A stretch of DNA of 18,384 nucleotides from an uncultured Clostridia bacterium (GTDB lineage Bacteria > Bacillota > Clostridia > Oscillospirales > CAG-382), in the NCBI GenBank assembly GCA_947305675.1, contig CAMZED010000018.1, positions 1 through 18,384 on the forward strand, in the 5' to 3' direction. The position numbers and the translations under genes are program-made. Positions within the stretch are counted from its first letter, which is position 1, and every line of letters starts with the position of its first letter. The notes under the pieces were generated by a model, which was not told the origin of the DNA, did no database searches, and saw nothing but the letters and a program-made list of their open reading frames with translations. Of the stretch, positions 6,846 through 14,127 are shown one piece after another.

Positions 6846-7778
6846 ATGTCGAAAATTTATAAAGGAACCGTCGGGCTGATCGGAAACACCCCGCTTGTCG
6901 AAGTGACAAATATCGAAAGAGAAAAAGATCTTAAAGCCCGTTTGCTTGTAAAACTGGAGTATTTCAATCCCGCGGGAAGCGTAAAAGACCGTGTCGCCAA
7001 AGCAATGATCGAGGACGCCGAACAAAAAGGATTGCTTAACAAAGACTCGGTCATTATCGAGCCGACTTCGGGCAACACCGGAATAGGTCTGGCGTCCATA
7101 GCCGCCGCAAAAGGTTACAAGATCATCCTCACTATGCCCGAAACAATGTCGGTCGAGCGCCGGAACATTTTAAAATCCTATGGCGCTGAGATCGTACTTA
7201 CCGAAGGCGCAAAAGGAATGAGAGGCGCCGTCGAAAAGGCAAACGAACTCGCCGCGGGCATCCCCGGCGCGTTCATCCCCGGCCAGTTCGTCAACCCGGC
7301 AAACCCGGCGGCACATAAAACTTCCACCGGGCCGGAAATATGGAACGATACCGACGGGGAAATAGACGTTTTCGTCGCCGGAGTGGGAACCGGGGGTACG
7401 ATAACCGGAGCAGGCGAATTTTTAAAAGAAAAAGATCCGTCAATAAAGATAATCGCCGTCGAACCCGATTCTTCTCCCGTATTGTCCGAGGGCAGATCCG
7501 GCGCGCATAAGATCCAGGGCATCGGCGCGGGATTTGTGCCCGAGGTACTGAATACCGAAATAATCGACGAGATCATTCGCGTCACCGACGCCGAGGCTTT
7601 CGCCGCGGGAAAATATATCGCCAAAAGAGAGGGGATATCGGTCGGCGTATCGTCCGGCGCCGCGCTCCACGCCGCTATATCGGTCGCTTTGCGCCCCGAA
7701 AACGCCGGGAAAACCGTGGTCGTCCTGCTTCCCGACGGCGGCGATAAATATTATTCCACCCCGCTTTTTGTCGATTAA
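6846..7778 (+). CDS. cysK: Cysteine synthase A (O-acetylserine sulfhydrylase)
   Basis: This PLP enzyme makes cysteine from O-acetylserine and sulfide in the cytoplasm. At 310 residues it has the normal length. The PLP lysine is K47 in NPAGSVKDR. The substrate loop PTSGNTG is at 73-79, the phosphate-binding GTGGT at 181-185, and the SSGAA serine loop near 269-273. The Q-F region (PGQFVNPANP, 145-154) is also present. AGGAAGGAG precedes the ATG, 20 bp after iscU. Its place in the isc operon means the cysteine consumed by IscS is supplied by the same transcript. No serine acetyltransferase gene is adjacent. Confidence 0.95.
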   Translation: MSKIYKGTVGLIGNTPLVEVTNIEREKDLKARLLVKLEYFNPAGSVKDRVAKAMIEDAEQKGLLNKDSVIIEPTSGNTGIGLASIAAAKGYKIILTMPETMSVERRNILKSYGAEIVLTEGAKGMRGAVEKANELAAGIPGAFIPGQFVNPANPAAHKTSTGPEIWNDTDGEIDVFVAGVGTGGTITGAGEFLKEKDPSIKIIAVEPDSSPVLSEGRSGAHKIQGIGAGFVPEVLNTEIIDEIIRVTDAEAFAAGKYIAKREGISVGVSSGAALHAAISVALRPENAGKTVVVLLPDGGDKYYSTPLFVD

Positions 7779-7872
7779 ACGCAAAAAAATCAGGCGCGGT
7801 GCCGCCTTCGATCGACAACGGCGCTCTTCCGTGCTGTCATCTTGATAAATTTTTCACAAGCGGGGGTCGGAT

Positions 7873-8460
7873 ATGAACCTTGAACAGGCGGCACGGGAAC
7901 TGGAGGCCGCAATAAAACAAACAAAAAAACTGCGTCCCGGCGGACGTATTCTGGTCGCGATAGACGGAAGATGCGCTTCCGGGAAAACCGCTCTTGCCGA
8001 ATCCTTAAAAAACAAAACCGGCTGCACGGTGTTCCATATGGACGATTATTTTCTCCGCCCGGAACAGCGCACTCCCGAACGTTTTAAAACGCCGGGCGGC
8101 AATGTCGACCGCGAACGCTTTTTTTCGGAACTGCTCGCACCGTTAAAAAGCGGGAAGGAAGAGGTGGAATTCCGAAAATACGATTGCCGTACCGGAAAAC
8201 TTCTGCCCGCCGTCAGGGTCGTTCCGGGCGATACGGTCGTCATAGAGGGTTCATACTCCTGCCATCCCGACCTCGCAGGAGAATACGATATAAAAGTGTT
8301 TCTCACCGTCGGAAAGGATGAGCAGGCGCGCCGGATCGAAAAGCGAAACGGGCGCTCCGCCGCAGCGATCTTCCAAACCAAGTGGATCCCGCTCGAAGAA
8401 GAATATTTCCGGGCTTTCGGGATCGGACCGAAAAGCGATATGGTATTTGAACTTAACTAA
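7873..8460 (+). CDS. Uridine kinase-like P-loop kinase
   Basis: This is a 195-residue cytoplasmic P-loop kinase of the uridine kinase/phosphoribulokinase superfamily. Walker A is GRCASGKT at 32-39, and MDDYF at 56-60 follows a beta strand, as in uridine kinases. VVIEGSYSCHP forms the second core strand. A lid-like segment, ARRIEKRNGRSA, follows, and the protein ends in WIPLEEEYF. Short proteins of this type are common in Clostridia and annotated as uridine kinase, but the true substrate has rarely been tested. A GGGGGT sequence precedes the ATG. The gene lies 94 bp after cysK with no clear terminator between, so read-through from the isc operon is possible, though no functional link is obvious. 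Confidence 0.8.
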   Translation: MNLEQAARELEAAIKQTKKLRPGGRILVAIDGRCASGKTALAESLKNKTGCTVFHMDDYFLRPEQRTPERFKTPGGNVDRERFFSELLAPLKSGKEEVEFRKYDCRTGKLLPAVRVVPGDTVVIEGSYSCHPDLAGEYDIKVFLTVGKDEQARRIEKRNGRSAAAIFQTKWIPLEEEYFRAFGIGPKSDMVFELN

Positions 8461-8466
8461 AAACAG

Positions 8467-8503
8467 CGCCGGGTCCGCGGCATATGCGGATCCGGCGTTT
8501 TTT
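8467..8503. terminator. Strong rho-independent terminator
   Basis: A 12-bp stem, CGCCGGGTCCGC (8467-8478) with 8486-8497 (one G-T pair), has a 7-nt loop and is followed by TTTTTT at 8498-8503. It ends the rightward kinase gene. The minus strand also has a short U-rich tail after the stem, so it probably ends the leftward tcdA transcript too, since the tcdA stop lies at its edge. Confidence 0.9.
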
Positions 8504-9260
8504 AACGTATTCCGATCAGATCTTTAATAACTTCGCCCGCTATTATCAGCCCCGCGACCGAGGGGACGAAAGCGTTGCTGCCAGGTATGCTTCTGCGCGG
8601 GGAAGACCCTTGCCCGGCGACCGCTTCCGATGCCGGCTCAACTTCGCCGCTCAACGCCGAACCGCTTTTCGGCTTTATCGGCGGTTCTTTCGAATAGACC
8701 ACTTTCAGCTTTTTTACTCCGCGGCGGCGCAGCTCATAGCGCATCACTTTTGCAAGCGGGCAGACCGAGGTCTTGAATATATCGCTCACTTCGAACGCCG
8801 TGGGATCGATCTTGTTGCCGGCGCCCATTGATGAAATGATGGGAGTGCCCGATTCACGCGCCTGCAAAACCAGCGCGATCTTGCCGGTTACGGTGTCGAT
8901 CGCGTCGACGACGTAATCGTATTCCGAAAAATCGAACCCGGCTGAAGTTTCGGGGCTGTAAAAAACTTTGTGAGTGTTTACGGCTATTTCGGGATCGATC
9001 TCGGCGATACGCTCCGCGGCGATGTCAACTTTGTACCTCCCCAGCGTTTTTCTCGTGGCGTATATCTGCCGGTTCAGGTTCGATAAACACACAGTGTCGC
9101 TGTCGATCAGATCCAGCGTGCCGATCCCCGACCTGGCAAGCGCTTCGACGGTATATCCGCCCACTCCGCCGATCCCGAACACCGCTACCCGTGAAGCGCG
9201 CAGTTTGTCCATCGCGCTCCCGCCGAATAACATTTCCGTCCTTGAATACTGTTCAGACAT
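8502..9260 (-). CDS. tcdA: tRNA threonylcarbamoyladenosine dehydratase (E1-like, ThiF/MoeB fold)
   Basis: This ATP-dependent enzyme cyclises t6A37 of tRNA to ct6A. From the ATG at 9260 it is 252 residues. An N-terminal YSRTEMLFG box leads into the nucleotide-binding GIGGVGG (29-35), then LIDSDTVCLSNLNRQ (51-65), which is characteristic of E1-like enzymes. DYVVDAIDTVTGK and SSMGAGNKIDPT match TcdA closely. A low-complexity S/G/P-rich insert comes before the C-terminal hydrophobic segment SVAGLIIAGEVI. I chose the ATG at 9260 because GGAG lies 6 bp upstream; a TTG 24 bases further up has none. It is 42 bp after the MscS gene and is probably the last gene of the leftward operon. Confidence 0.9.
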   Translation of the reverse strand: MSEQYSRTEMLFGGSAMDKLRASRVAVFGIGGVGGYTVEALARSGIGTLDLIDSDTVCLSNLNRQIYATRKTLGRYKVDIAAERIAEIDPEIAVNTHKVFYSPETSAGFDFSEYDYVVDAIDTVTGKIALVLQARESGTPIISSMGAGNKIDPTAFEVSDIFKTSVCPLAKVMRYELRRRGVKKLKVVYSKEPPIKPKSGSALSGEVEPASEAVAGQGSSPRRSIPGSNAFVPSVAGLIIAGEVIKDLIGIR

Positions 9261-9302
9261 ATTTTGCTCCAAATGTTCCCGCAACGGGCTGTTTTTTCAA
9301 AA

Positions 9303-10151
9303 CTATGACGACTTTTTTTCGGTCGCGTTAACGACGTTTATGTAGTTGTAAGGTATCTCAATGCCGTTGGAAACGAGCGCTTCGCGCACACGGGTGTTTA
9401 TATCGTCGATCACGATTTCGGGATCGTATTTCTTTTCGAAAAATACCGTCACTGCCATAATAAGCGCACTGTCGGCGAACGCGATAAAATAGACCGGACC
9501 GTAATTGCTTTCACCGTCAACGTTTTTCCCCGGGCGTGAATAATCGCTTGACCTGACCGCGTCCTCGATGACCTTCTTGACCTGACTCATATTGCTGTCG
9601 TAGCTAACAGAAAACCTGAATTGAACCGACAAAAGCTCCGATTCATAACTGAAATTGTTTATCTGCATGGCGTTCAGCTTGCTGTTCGGCACGATTATAT
9701 GATGCGAATCAAGCCCGACCATCACAACGTGCCTCAGCGAAATATTTTCCACCACTCCGGCGGTGCCGTCCTCCAGAACGATCCTGTCGCCGATCTCGAA
9801 AGGCTTGTAAATGCTCAGCATCAGCCCGGCAAGAATGTCTTTTATCGTGTCCTGCGCGGCAAAAGCGAGGACCGCGCTTATTATCGCCGTCCCGCCGAAG
9901 ATCGTCTGCCACACGGTGTGCGCGCCGTTGAAGGCTGAGATCACGATAATAATGATTATGACGACGATCAGAGCGGAACAAATCTTTTCAAAAAACGCAA
10001 GGTGTATCCCGCGGTGCTTTTTTTGAATCCTCTTGAACAGCTTCTTATTCAAATAAGTTCCGCCCCAGGCGAGCAAAAATATCACCGCGGCGGCTATCGC
10101 AATAATTGCAATCTTCCACCCGGTATCCAGTTCCGTAAACCATTCAGCCAT
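9303..10151 (-). CDS. MscS-family small-conductance mechanosensitive channel
   Basis: This inner-membrane channel of 282 residues releases solutes on hypo-osmotic shock. Transmembrane helices lie at about 12-34 and 55-77, and the pore-lining helix is at about 85-115 (FGGTAIISAVLAFAAQDTIKDILAG). The MscS beta-domain signature follows: KPFEIGDRIVLEDGTAGVVENISLR, then HHIIVPNSKL. The C-terminal alpha/beta domain ends in IEIPYNYINV. The family usually has 270-300 residues, so this one is complete. The ATG at 10151 has AAAGGA upstream and overlaps the end of the preceding gene by 8 bases; a TTG further upstream is not needed. The coupling to a YjbR-fold gene is unusual and unexplained. Confidence 0.93.
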   Translation of the reverse strand: MAEWFTELDTGWKIAIIAIAAAVIFLLAWGGTYLNKKLFKRIQKKHRGIHLAFFEKICSALIVVIIIIIVISAFNGAHTVWQTIFGGTAIISAVLAFAAQDTIKDILAGLMLSIYKPFEIGDRIVLEDGTAGVVENISLRHVVMVGLDSHHIIVPNSKLNAMQINNFSYESELLSVQFRFSVSYDSNMSQVKKVIEDAVRSSDYSRPGKNVDGESNYGPVYFIAFADSALIMAVTVFFEKKYDPEIVIDDINTRVREALVSNGIEIPYNYINVVNATEKKSS

Positions 10152-10827
10152 TTGTTTTTCCTTTCGGCCCCGCCGCAAGCGTATAACTTTCGCTTATCGC
10201 GGATTCTATTTCACCGTCCGGTACAACGCCGTTCAAAACGACCGTGTACCAGCTGTTTTTATTCATATGCCAGGCGGGGAAGCGACCTTGCAGCGCAAGT
10301 ATCGCGTCCCTTTTTCCGGGATCGGTCCTAAGATCGATCACCTCTACTTTGCCGTCGGTATCCAAGCCGATCTTTCTTCCGTCCACCGTCATTATCAGGC
10401 CGTACCATTTCGTGTTGTCTTTTCTGCGCCAGATGGCGTTTTCCGGGAACCGCGGCCAAAGAAATTCAAGATCGTCTCCGAATTTTTCTTTGACGAATTT
10501 TATTACGGTTTCGGTCTGCGGCGCTTTGAAAATCGCCTGATCGAAACACTCTTCGGATATTTCCCGCAGCACCGAAGCGATCTCCGCGCGCACCTGCCCG
10601 ACAAATACCCCGGTCGCTTCGGTCTTATAAAGCACGTATTCTTCGCCGGTCTCCGCTTCGGTCAAACGCGTATCGACTTTTCCGGCGGAATTTATTTCGA
10701 CGCACAGGTCAAAATCGCCGTTCATCACCGCCCGCTTGTAAAGGTTCACGCCCGATACAGGCGTAAATCCGAAAGCGACGAGTTTTTCGGCGTTCGGCTT
10801 GCGGTGATTGAAAAATTCTTCAAACAT
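10144..10827 (-). CDS. MmcQ/YjbR-fold protein with N-terminal extension
   Basis: The protein has 227 residues, about twice the length of a bare MmcQ/YjbR protein. The C-terminal half (about 105-218) has the family pattern: FPENAIWRRKDNTKWYGLIM, KVEVIDLRTDP and GRFPAWHMNKNSWYTVVLNG. The N-terminal part (1-95), NLYKRAVMNGDFDLCVEIN to FVGQVRAEIASVLREISE, is often fused to YjbR in Clostridia and has no assigned role. YjbR resembles CyaY-fold DNA-binding proteins, but no function is established. Its ATG overlaps the stop of the membrane-protein gene upstream, and its stop overlaps the MscS start, so three genes are translationally coupled. Confidence 0.85.
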   Translation of the reverse strand: MFEEFFNHRKPNAEKLVAFGFTPVSGVNLYKRAVMNGDFDLCVEINSAGKVDTRLTEAETGEEYVLYKTEATGVFVGQVRAEIASVLREISEECFDQAIFKAPQTETVIKFVKEKFGDDLEFLWPRFPENAIWRRKDNTKWYGLIMTVDGRKIGLDTDGKVEVIDLRTDPGKRDAILALQGRFPAWHMNKNSWYTVVLNGVVPDGEIESAISESYTLAAGPKGKTNG

Positions 10828-11404
10828 CAGTCGCGCTCCGCGGCTTGCCCGCGAATTTTATCGAAGCAAACCGGCTTTTAAGGTTTTTAAGATAATCGAG
10901 TTTTTCTTTTTGCTGAACGACAAGTATCGTTATCGCCTCCCAAAAGGCGACAGTGGTCGCAATGTCGCTGACGTAAACAAATATATCTTTCCATACCGAA
11001 TCGCTTTCCCAAAGGCGGTTAACAAGCATCATCACAAGGAAAAAAGCGATCCCGATCGCGATCAACCCGTAAGCGATCCTGTTTTTCCCGCGGTTCTCGA
11101 CAAACCTGCTTTTGAACTCAAGATCGATATTCTTATAAAAAATTTCCGAAAGTTCCTTTTCGGTGTATCCGCCCATATCGTCGAACCGCACCGTAAGAGC
11201 TATCCTGTATTTGTCCGAAACAAGTCTGAACGCGTCGCCGATCCACGCGATAAAATCGTCGCTCAGTACCGGGATCTTAGAAACGTAGGTGTTATCGAAA
11301 ATTTCATCCGGGCTGCCGAACTCGAGTTCTATCGCGGCGACGCGGGCTTTTTCGTCTATATCGAAAAACGATTCTTCGATATTTGCGATCTTTTTAATGT
11401 TCAT
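10820..11404 (-). CDS. Unknown two-helix membrane protein
   Basis: I do not recognise this 194-residue protein. The first 105 residues are soluble and acidic, with IAAIELEFG-like strands and a TVRFDDMGGYTEKELSEIF segment. Two hydrophobic helices follow, at about 110-128 (IAYGLIAIGIAFFLVMMLV) and 141-163 (IFVYVSDIATTVAFWEAITILVV). The tail is short and basic (QKEKLDYLKNLKSR). There is no signal peptide, so both ends are probably cytoplasmic. It overlaps the aldo/keto reductase stop (ATGA) upstream and the YjbR start downstream. Tight coupling suggests co-expression with the redox genes and the channel, but no function can be assigned. Confidence 0.75.
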   Translation of the reverse strand: MNIKKIANIEESFFDIDEKARVAAIELEFGSPDEIFDNTYVSKIPVLSDDFIAWIGDAFRLVSDKYRIALTVRFDDMGGYTEKELSEIFYKNIDLEFKSRFVENRGKNRIAYGLIAIGIAFFLVMMLVNRLWESDSVWKDIFVYVSDIATTVAFWEAITILVVQQKEKLDYLKNLKSRFASIKFAGKPRSATDV

Positions 11405-12540
11405 TCCCGCCCCTCGAACGTTTTCGCAACTTTTTCAAGCAATTCTCTTATCGGAAGATGCTGCGGACATACTTTTTCGCATTTTCCGCAGCGTATGCAA
11501 TCCGAAGCCTTTCCGTGGCCGTCTCCGGTGATGACCTCGCTGTAATAAAACTCCGAGTTCCAGTTATGAAAAGCCTCGTGCGAGTTCAGCGCCGAGAACA
11601 TATCCGGTATCCGTATGCCTTTCGGACATTCGTTTTCTTCAACGCAATAACGGCAGGCGGTGCAGGGGATAAGATCAAGACCGCGGAATATGCCGCAGAC
11701 CTTTTCGATCGCTTCGAATTCACTACTATCGAGCGGTTTGAAATCCCGCATCGCGGAAATATTGTCCAGCACCTGGTCCATATTGCTCATTCCCGAAAGC
11801 ACCATCGCCATATTGCCGAAGCTCGCCGCAAAACGCAGGGCGTAACTCGCGTTGCTCCCGCCGCCGAGCGCGCGCAGCACGGCGTCGGCTTTCGGGGGAA
11901 GGTTCACAAGACTTCCGCCTTTTACCGGCTCCATAACGATCACGGGTTTACCGTGTTTTTCGCATACCTCGTAAACCTTGCGGCTTTCGACCGAGGCGTC
12001 GTCGTAATCGACGTAGTTGAACTGTATCTGTACCGCTTCGATCTCGGGGTGTTCGTTAAGTATCATATCAAGCACTTCGGCTTTGTCGTGGAACGAAAGT
12101 CCCAAATGCTTAATAAGCCCTTGTTCTTTCAGCTTATAAGCGGTCTCGTACGCGGCGCAGCGCTTGAATTTTTGATAATTATTGCGGTTTTGCGCGTGCA
12201 TAAGATAAAAATCGAAGTAATCGACCCCGCACCATTCAAGCTGTTTTTCAAAAAAAGGACGTATATCCTCGCGGGTTCTGAAATACGGCTCGGTCAATTT
12301 GTCGGTCAACAGAAACCTGTCACGCGGGTATCGCTTTGCGACGCATTCGCGCACCGCAATCTCCGATTTGCCGTTTATATACCCGTGAGCGGTATCGAAA
12401 TAATTAAACCCCGCTTCGGTAAACGCGTCAGCCATACGGCAAAACTGCTCGTGATCGACATTGTCGCCTTTCATCGGTAACCGCATACATCCGAAACCGA
12501 AGTTACCGTGTATTTCCGGGAAAAATTTGCTGTTCTGCAT
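11401..12540 (-). CDS. Aldo/keto reductase with C-terminal 4Fe-4S ferredoxin domain
   Basis: The N-terminal domain is a TIM-barrel aldo/keto reductase with its catalytic tetrad visible: D49 and Y54 (FDTAHGY), K81 (TDKL) and H115 (YLMHAQ). The C-terminal 90 residues hold two cysteine clusters. C293, C296, C299 and C305 come first (CTACRYCVEENEC). C348, C351, C354 and C358 follow (CIRCGKCEKVCP), a classic 4Fe-4S motif. Such proteins of about 380 residues are common in anaerobes; their substrates are mostly unknown. AGGAG precedes the ATG. A flavodoxin-like gene lies 64 bp upstream in the same direction, a plausible electron partner. An oxidoreductase role is sure, the substrate is not. Confidence 0.93.
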   Translation of the reverse strand: MQNSKFFPEIHGNFGFGCMRLPMKGDNVDHEQFCRMADAFTEAGFNYFDTAHGYINGKSEIAVRECVAKRYPRDRFLLTDKLTEPYFRTREDIRPFFEKQLEWCGVDYFDFYLMHAQNRNNYQKFKRCAAYETAYKLKEQGLIKHLGLSFHDKAEVLDMILNEHPEIEAVQIQFNYVDYDDASVESRKVYEVCEKHGKPVIVMEPVKGGSLVNLPPKADAVLRALGGGSNASYALRFAASFGNMAMVLSGMSNMDQVLDNISAMRDFKPLDSSEFEAIEKVCGIFRGLDLIPCTACRYCVEENECPKGIRIPDMFSALNSHEAFHNWNSEFYYSEVITGDGHGKASDCIRCGKCEKVCPQHLPIRELLEKVAKTFEGRE

Positions 12541-12604
12541 CGTCAGTCTCCTTTTTTCTGTTAACGGTGGATGGCTGTTGCAATCAAAAGCCCGCCGCCG
12601 GGAT

Positions 12605-13018
12605 CTATCCGGCCAAACCTACGGCAAAATTCCCCGCGCGTTTAAAATCATCTTCGGACGGAAGTCCTTTGTTGATAAAGATCCAGGAAGCCGCGCAGTG
12701 AAATTCTTTTTCGTTAACCGCAATACCTAAAGCGTCCGCGGCTTTTTTGACGGCTTTCAAAGTTGATGCCCCGGAAGCCGAGGTATTCATATTCACGATC
12801 TCGCCAATCATATCTTTGTTGCGTTCAAGAAAACGCACAACTTCTTTGTCGATATCGGCGGCATACATTGCGTTGATCAGAAACAGTCTGTCGGCTTTTT
12901 CCGCAAGATCGTGCGATACGTCAAGCGCTTCCGTCCCGAGCGCCGCGGAAACCGCTCCGGCAAGTTTTGCCGTGTTGCCCTTTTTTGATTTTGTAAAATA
13001 CCTGATCGCGATCTTCAT
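12605..13018 (-). CDS. Flavodoxin-like protein
   Basis: This is a 137-residue flavodoxin-fold protein, near the usual size for short-chain flavodoxins. The N-terminal strand is MKIAIRYFTKSKKGNTAKLA, whose TKSKKGNT fits the FMN phosphate loop (T/SxTGNT). LFLINAMYAADIDKEVVRFL and IVNMNTSASGAS match the later flavin-contacting loops. C118 and the tail (FHCAASWIFINKGLPSEDDF) resemble flavodoxin-like proteins of Clostridia. AGAAGGG at 13031-13025 supports the start. It is the first gene of the leftward operon and may carry electrons to or from the Fe-S aldo/keto reductase that follows. Confidence 0.82.
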   Translation of the reverse strand: MKIAIRYFTKSKKGNTAKLAGAVSAALGTEALDVSHDLAEKADRLFLINAMYAADIDKEVVRFLERNKDMIGEIVNMNTSASGASTLKAVKKAADALGIAVNEKEFHCAASWIFINKGLPSEDDFKRAGNFAVGLAG

Positions 13019-13073
13019 TATAAACCCTTCTTTTTAAAATTTGTGTTATCGCAGCTTATCCATATTATACTAT

Positions 13074-13102
13074 ATTATACCACGCAAATTTTTCGGCGTC
13101 AA
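13074..13102 (-). promoter_or_regulatory. Promoter of the leftward flavodoxin-to-tcdA operon
   Basis: On the minus strand, TTGACG (13102-13097), a 17-bp spacer and TATAAT (13079-13074) are near consensus. A second TATAAT-like box lies at 13069-13064. No other strong leftward promoter is seen until the end of tcdA, so the six genes may share this start. Confidence 0.75.
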
Positions 13103-13236
13103 TGCTTTTGCTCCCGAATAAGTTGTGACGGCGCTGAAAATAACAGTCGGAAATAATCGTCTTTGCAAGATCGCCGCTTTTTCCGTAAAAAGCCGGGGTT
13201 TTTCGCAAAAAAGACGCGTAACGTCACTTTGTGAGG

Positions 13237-13265
13237 TTGACAAATACAGAATACCGTGCTATAAT
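13237..13265 (+). promoter_or_regulatory. Consensus promoter of the ABC exporter operon
   Basis: TTGACA (13237-13242), a 17-bp spacer and TATAAT (13260-13265) match the consensus perfectly. Transcription should start near 13272, just ahead of a perfect palindrome, leaving a leader of about 154 nt. Confidence 0.85.
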
Positions 13266-13275
13266 CCAATGATGA

Positions 13276-13291
13276 GTTAGCCGCGGCTAAC
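13276..13291. promoter_or_regulatory. Operator-like palindrome 1 (GTTAGC...GCTAAC)
   Basis: GTTAGCCGCGGCTAAC is a perfect 16-bp palindrome lying just past the expected start site, an ideal place for a repressor. It resembles the TTAG...CTAA boxes of DtxR/IdeR/MntR-type metal regulators, but the regulator is not identified here. Confidence 0.55.
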
Positions 13292-13304
13292 CAAAAGCAA
13301 AAGT

Positions 13305-13353
13305 CCGGGCTCAGCCGGGCTCAGAATGGATCAAGGGCATAAATGCCCTTGAT
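13305..13353 (+). repeat. Tandem 10-mer and perfect hairpin in the ABC exporter leader
   Basis: CCGGGCTCAG occurs twice in tandem (13305-13314, 13315-13324). It is followed by a perfect 10-bp hairpin, ATCAAGGGCA (13330-13339), loop TAAA, TGCCCTTGAT (13344-13353). No T run follows, so this is not a terminator. Confidence 0.6.
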
Positions 13354-13365
13354 TGTCGGGTGTGG

Positions 13366-13381
13366 GTTAGCCTGTGCTAAC
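13366..13381. promoter_or_regulatory. Operator-like palindrome 2 (GTTAGC...GCTAAC)
   Basis: GTTAGCCTGTGCTAAC has the same 6-bp arms and 16-bp length as palindrome 1, begins exactly 90 bp after it, and lies 44 bp before the ATPase ATG. Two matching sites suggest a pair of operators, possibly with looping, though the RNA could also fold them as hairpins. Confidence 0.5.
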
Positions 13382-13425
13382 ACGGCGAAGATATAAAGAT
13401 ATTAATATAAAAGTGAGGAAAAACA

Positions 13426-14127
13426 ATGGAAATAGTGCAATTTGATAACGTGTCGAGGATTTACGTAAGCGGAGACCACGAACTTCGCGCGCTCGACCGC
13501 GTAAGTTTTACGCTCGACGAAGGGAAATTTGTTGTGATACTCGGGCCGTCGGGCGCGGGCAAGAGTACGCTTCTTAACCTGTTGGGCGGACTTGACAGCC
13601 CGAATGAGGGGAAGATCACGGTAGACGGCAGGGATATATCCAAACTATCCGACAACGAACTTGCGGATTACCGGGCGTCCACGGTCGGATTCGTTTTTCA
13701 GTTTTACAACCTGATCCCCACGCTTACGGCGTATGAAAACGTAAATCTTGTTTCGGAAATATCGGCAAACGCGCTCGACGCCAAGGATATGATCGCAAAA
13801 GTCGGATTGCTCGACCACCTTGACAATTTCCCGTCGGAGTTATCCGGAGGCGAACAGCAGCGTATATCCATTGCCAGAGCGCTCGCCAAAAACCCAAAGA
13901 TCCTGCTTTGCGATGAGCCTACCGGCGCGCTCGATTCCGAAACCGGGGTGATGGTGCTTAAACTGCTTCTTGATATGGCAAAAGAATACGGAAAAACCAT
14001 CGTCGTTGTCACTCACAATCAGAATATCGCAAAGATGGCGGATACGGTGATCCGCGTGAAAAACGGCAAGATCCGTTCGATCGAAGAACAAAGTAATCCT
14101 TTAAGCGCGGAAGAGGTGGAGTGGTGA
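13426..14127 (+). CDS. ABC exporter ATP-binding protein (MacB/LolD-like)
   Basis: This 233-residue ATPase powers the permease encoded next. Walker A is GPSGAGKST (40-48), the Q loop is in VFQFYNLIPTLTAYENV, the signature is LSGGEQQR (139-146), Walker B is ILLCDE (159-164) followed by PTGALD, and the H loop is His197 in VVVTHN. The family is the MacB/LolD/BceA group, which exports or flips lipids, peptides or antimicrobials rather than importing solutes. GAGGA at 13415-13419 supports the ATG. The stop overlaps the permease ATG (TGATG), so the two are coupled. No substrate can be deduced; the twin operator palindromes upstream suggest induced expression. Confidence 0.95.
   Translation: MEIVQFDNVSRIYVSGDHELRALDRVSFTLDEGKFVVILGPSGAGKSTLLNLLGGLDSPNEGKITVDGRDISKLSDNELADYRASTVGFVFQFYNLIPTLTAYENVNLVSEISANALDAKDMIAKVGLLDHLDNFPSELSGGEQQRISIARALAKNPKILLCDEPTGALDSETGVMVLKLLLDMAKEYGKTIVVVTHNQNIAKMADTVIRVKNGKIRSIEEQSNPLSAEEVEW

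Noticed and set aside
9261..9284. TTG start extending tcdA by eight residues
   Set aside because: No ribosome site precedes it, while GGAG lies 6 bp before the ATG at 9260, where the family normally starts.
10152..10178. TTG start extending the MscS gene by nine residues
   Set aside because: AAAGGA before the ATG at 10151 is the better signal, and the extension is a charged stretch not expected in the family.
11458..12480. A 340-codon plus-strand open frame opposite the aldo/keto reductase
   Set aside because: It mirrors a gene with all motifs intact on the minus strand. Its translation shows no recognisable domain and it has no ribosome site.
13330..13353. Terminator in the exporter leader
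   Set aside because: The hairpin is perfect but no T run follows it.
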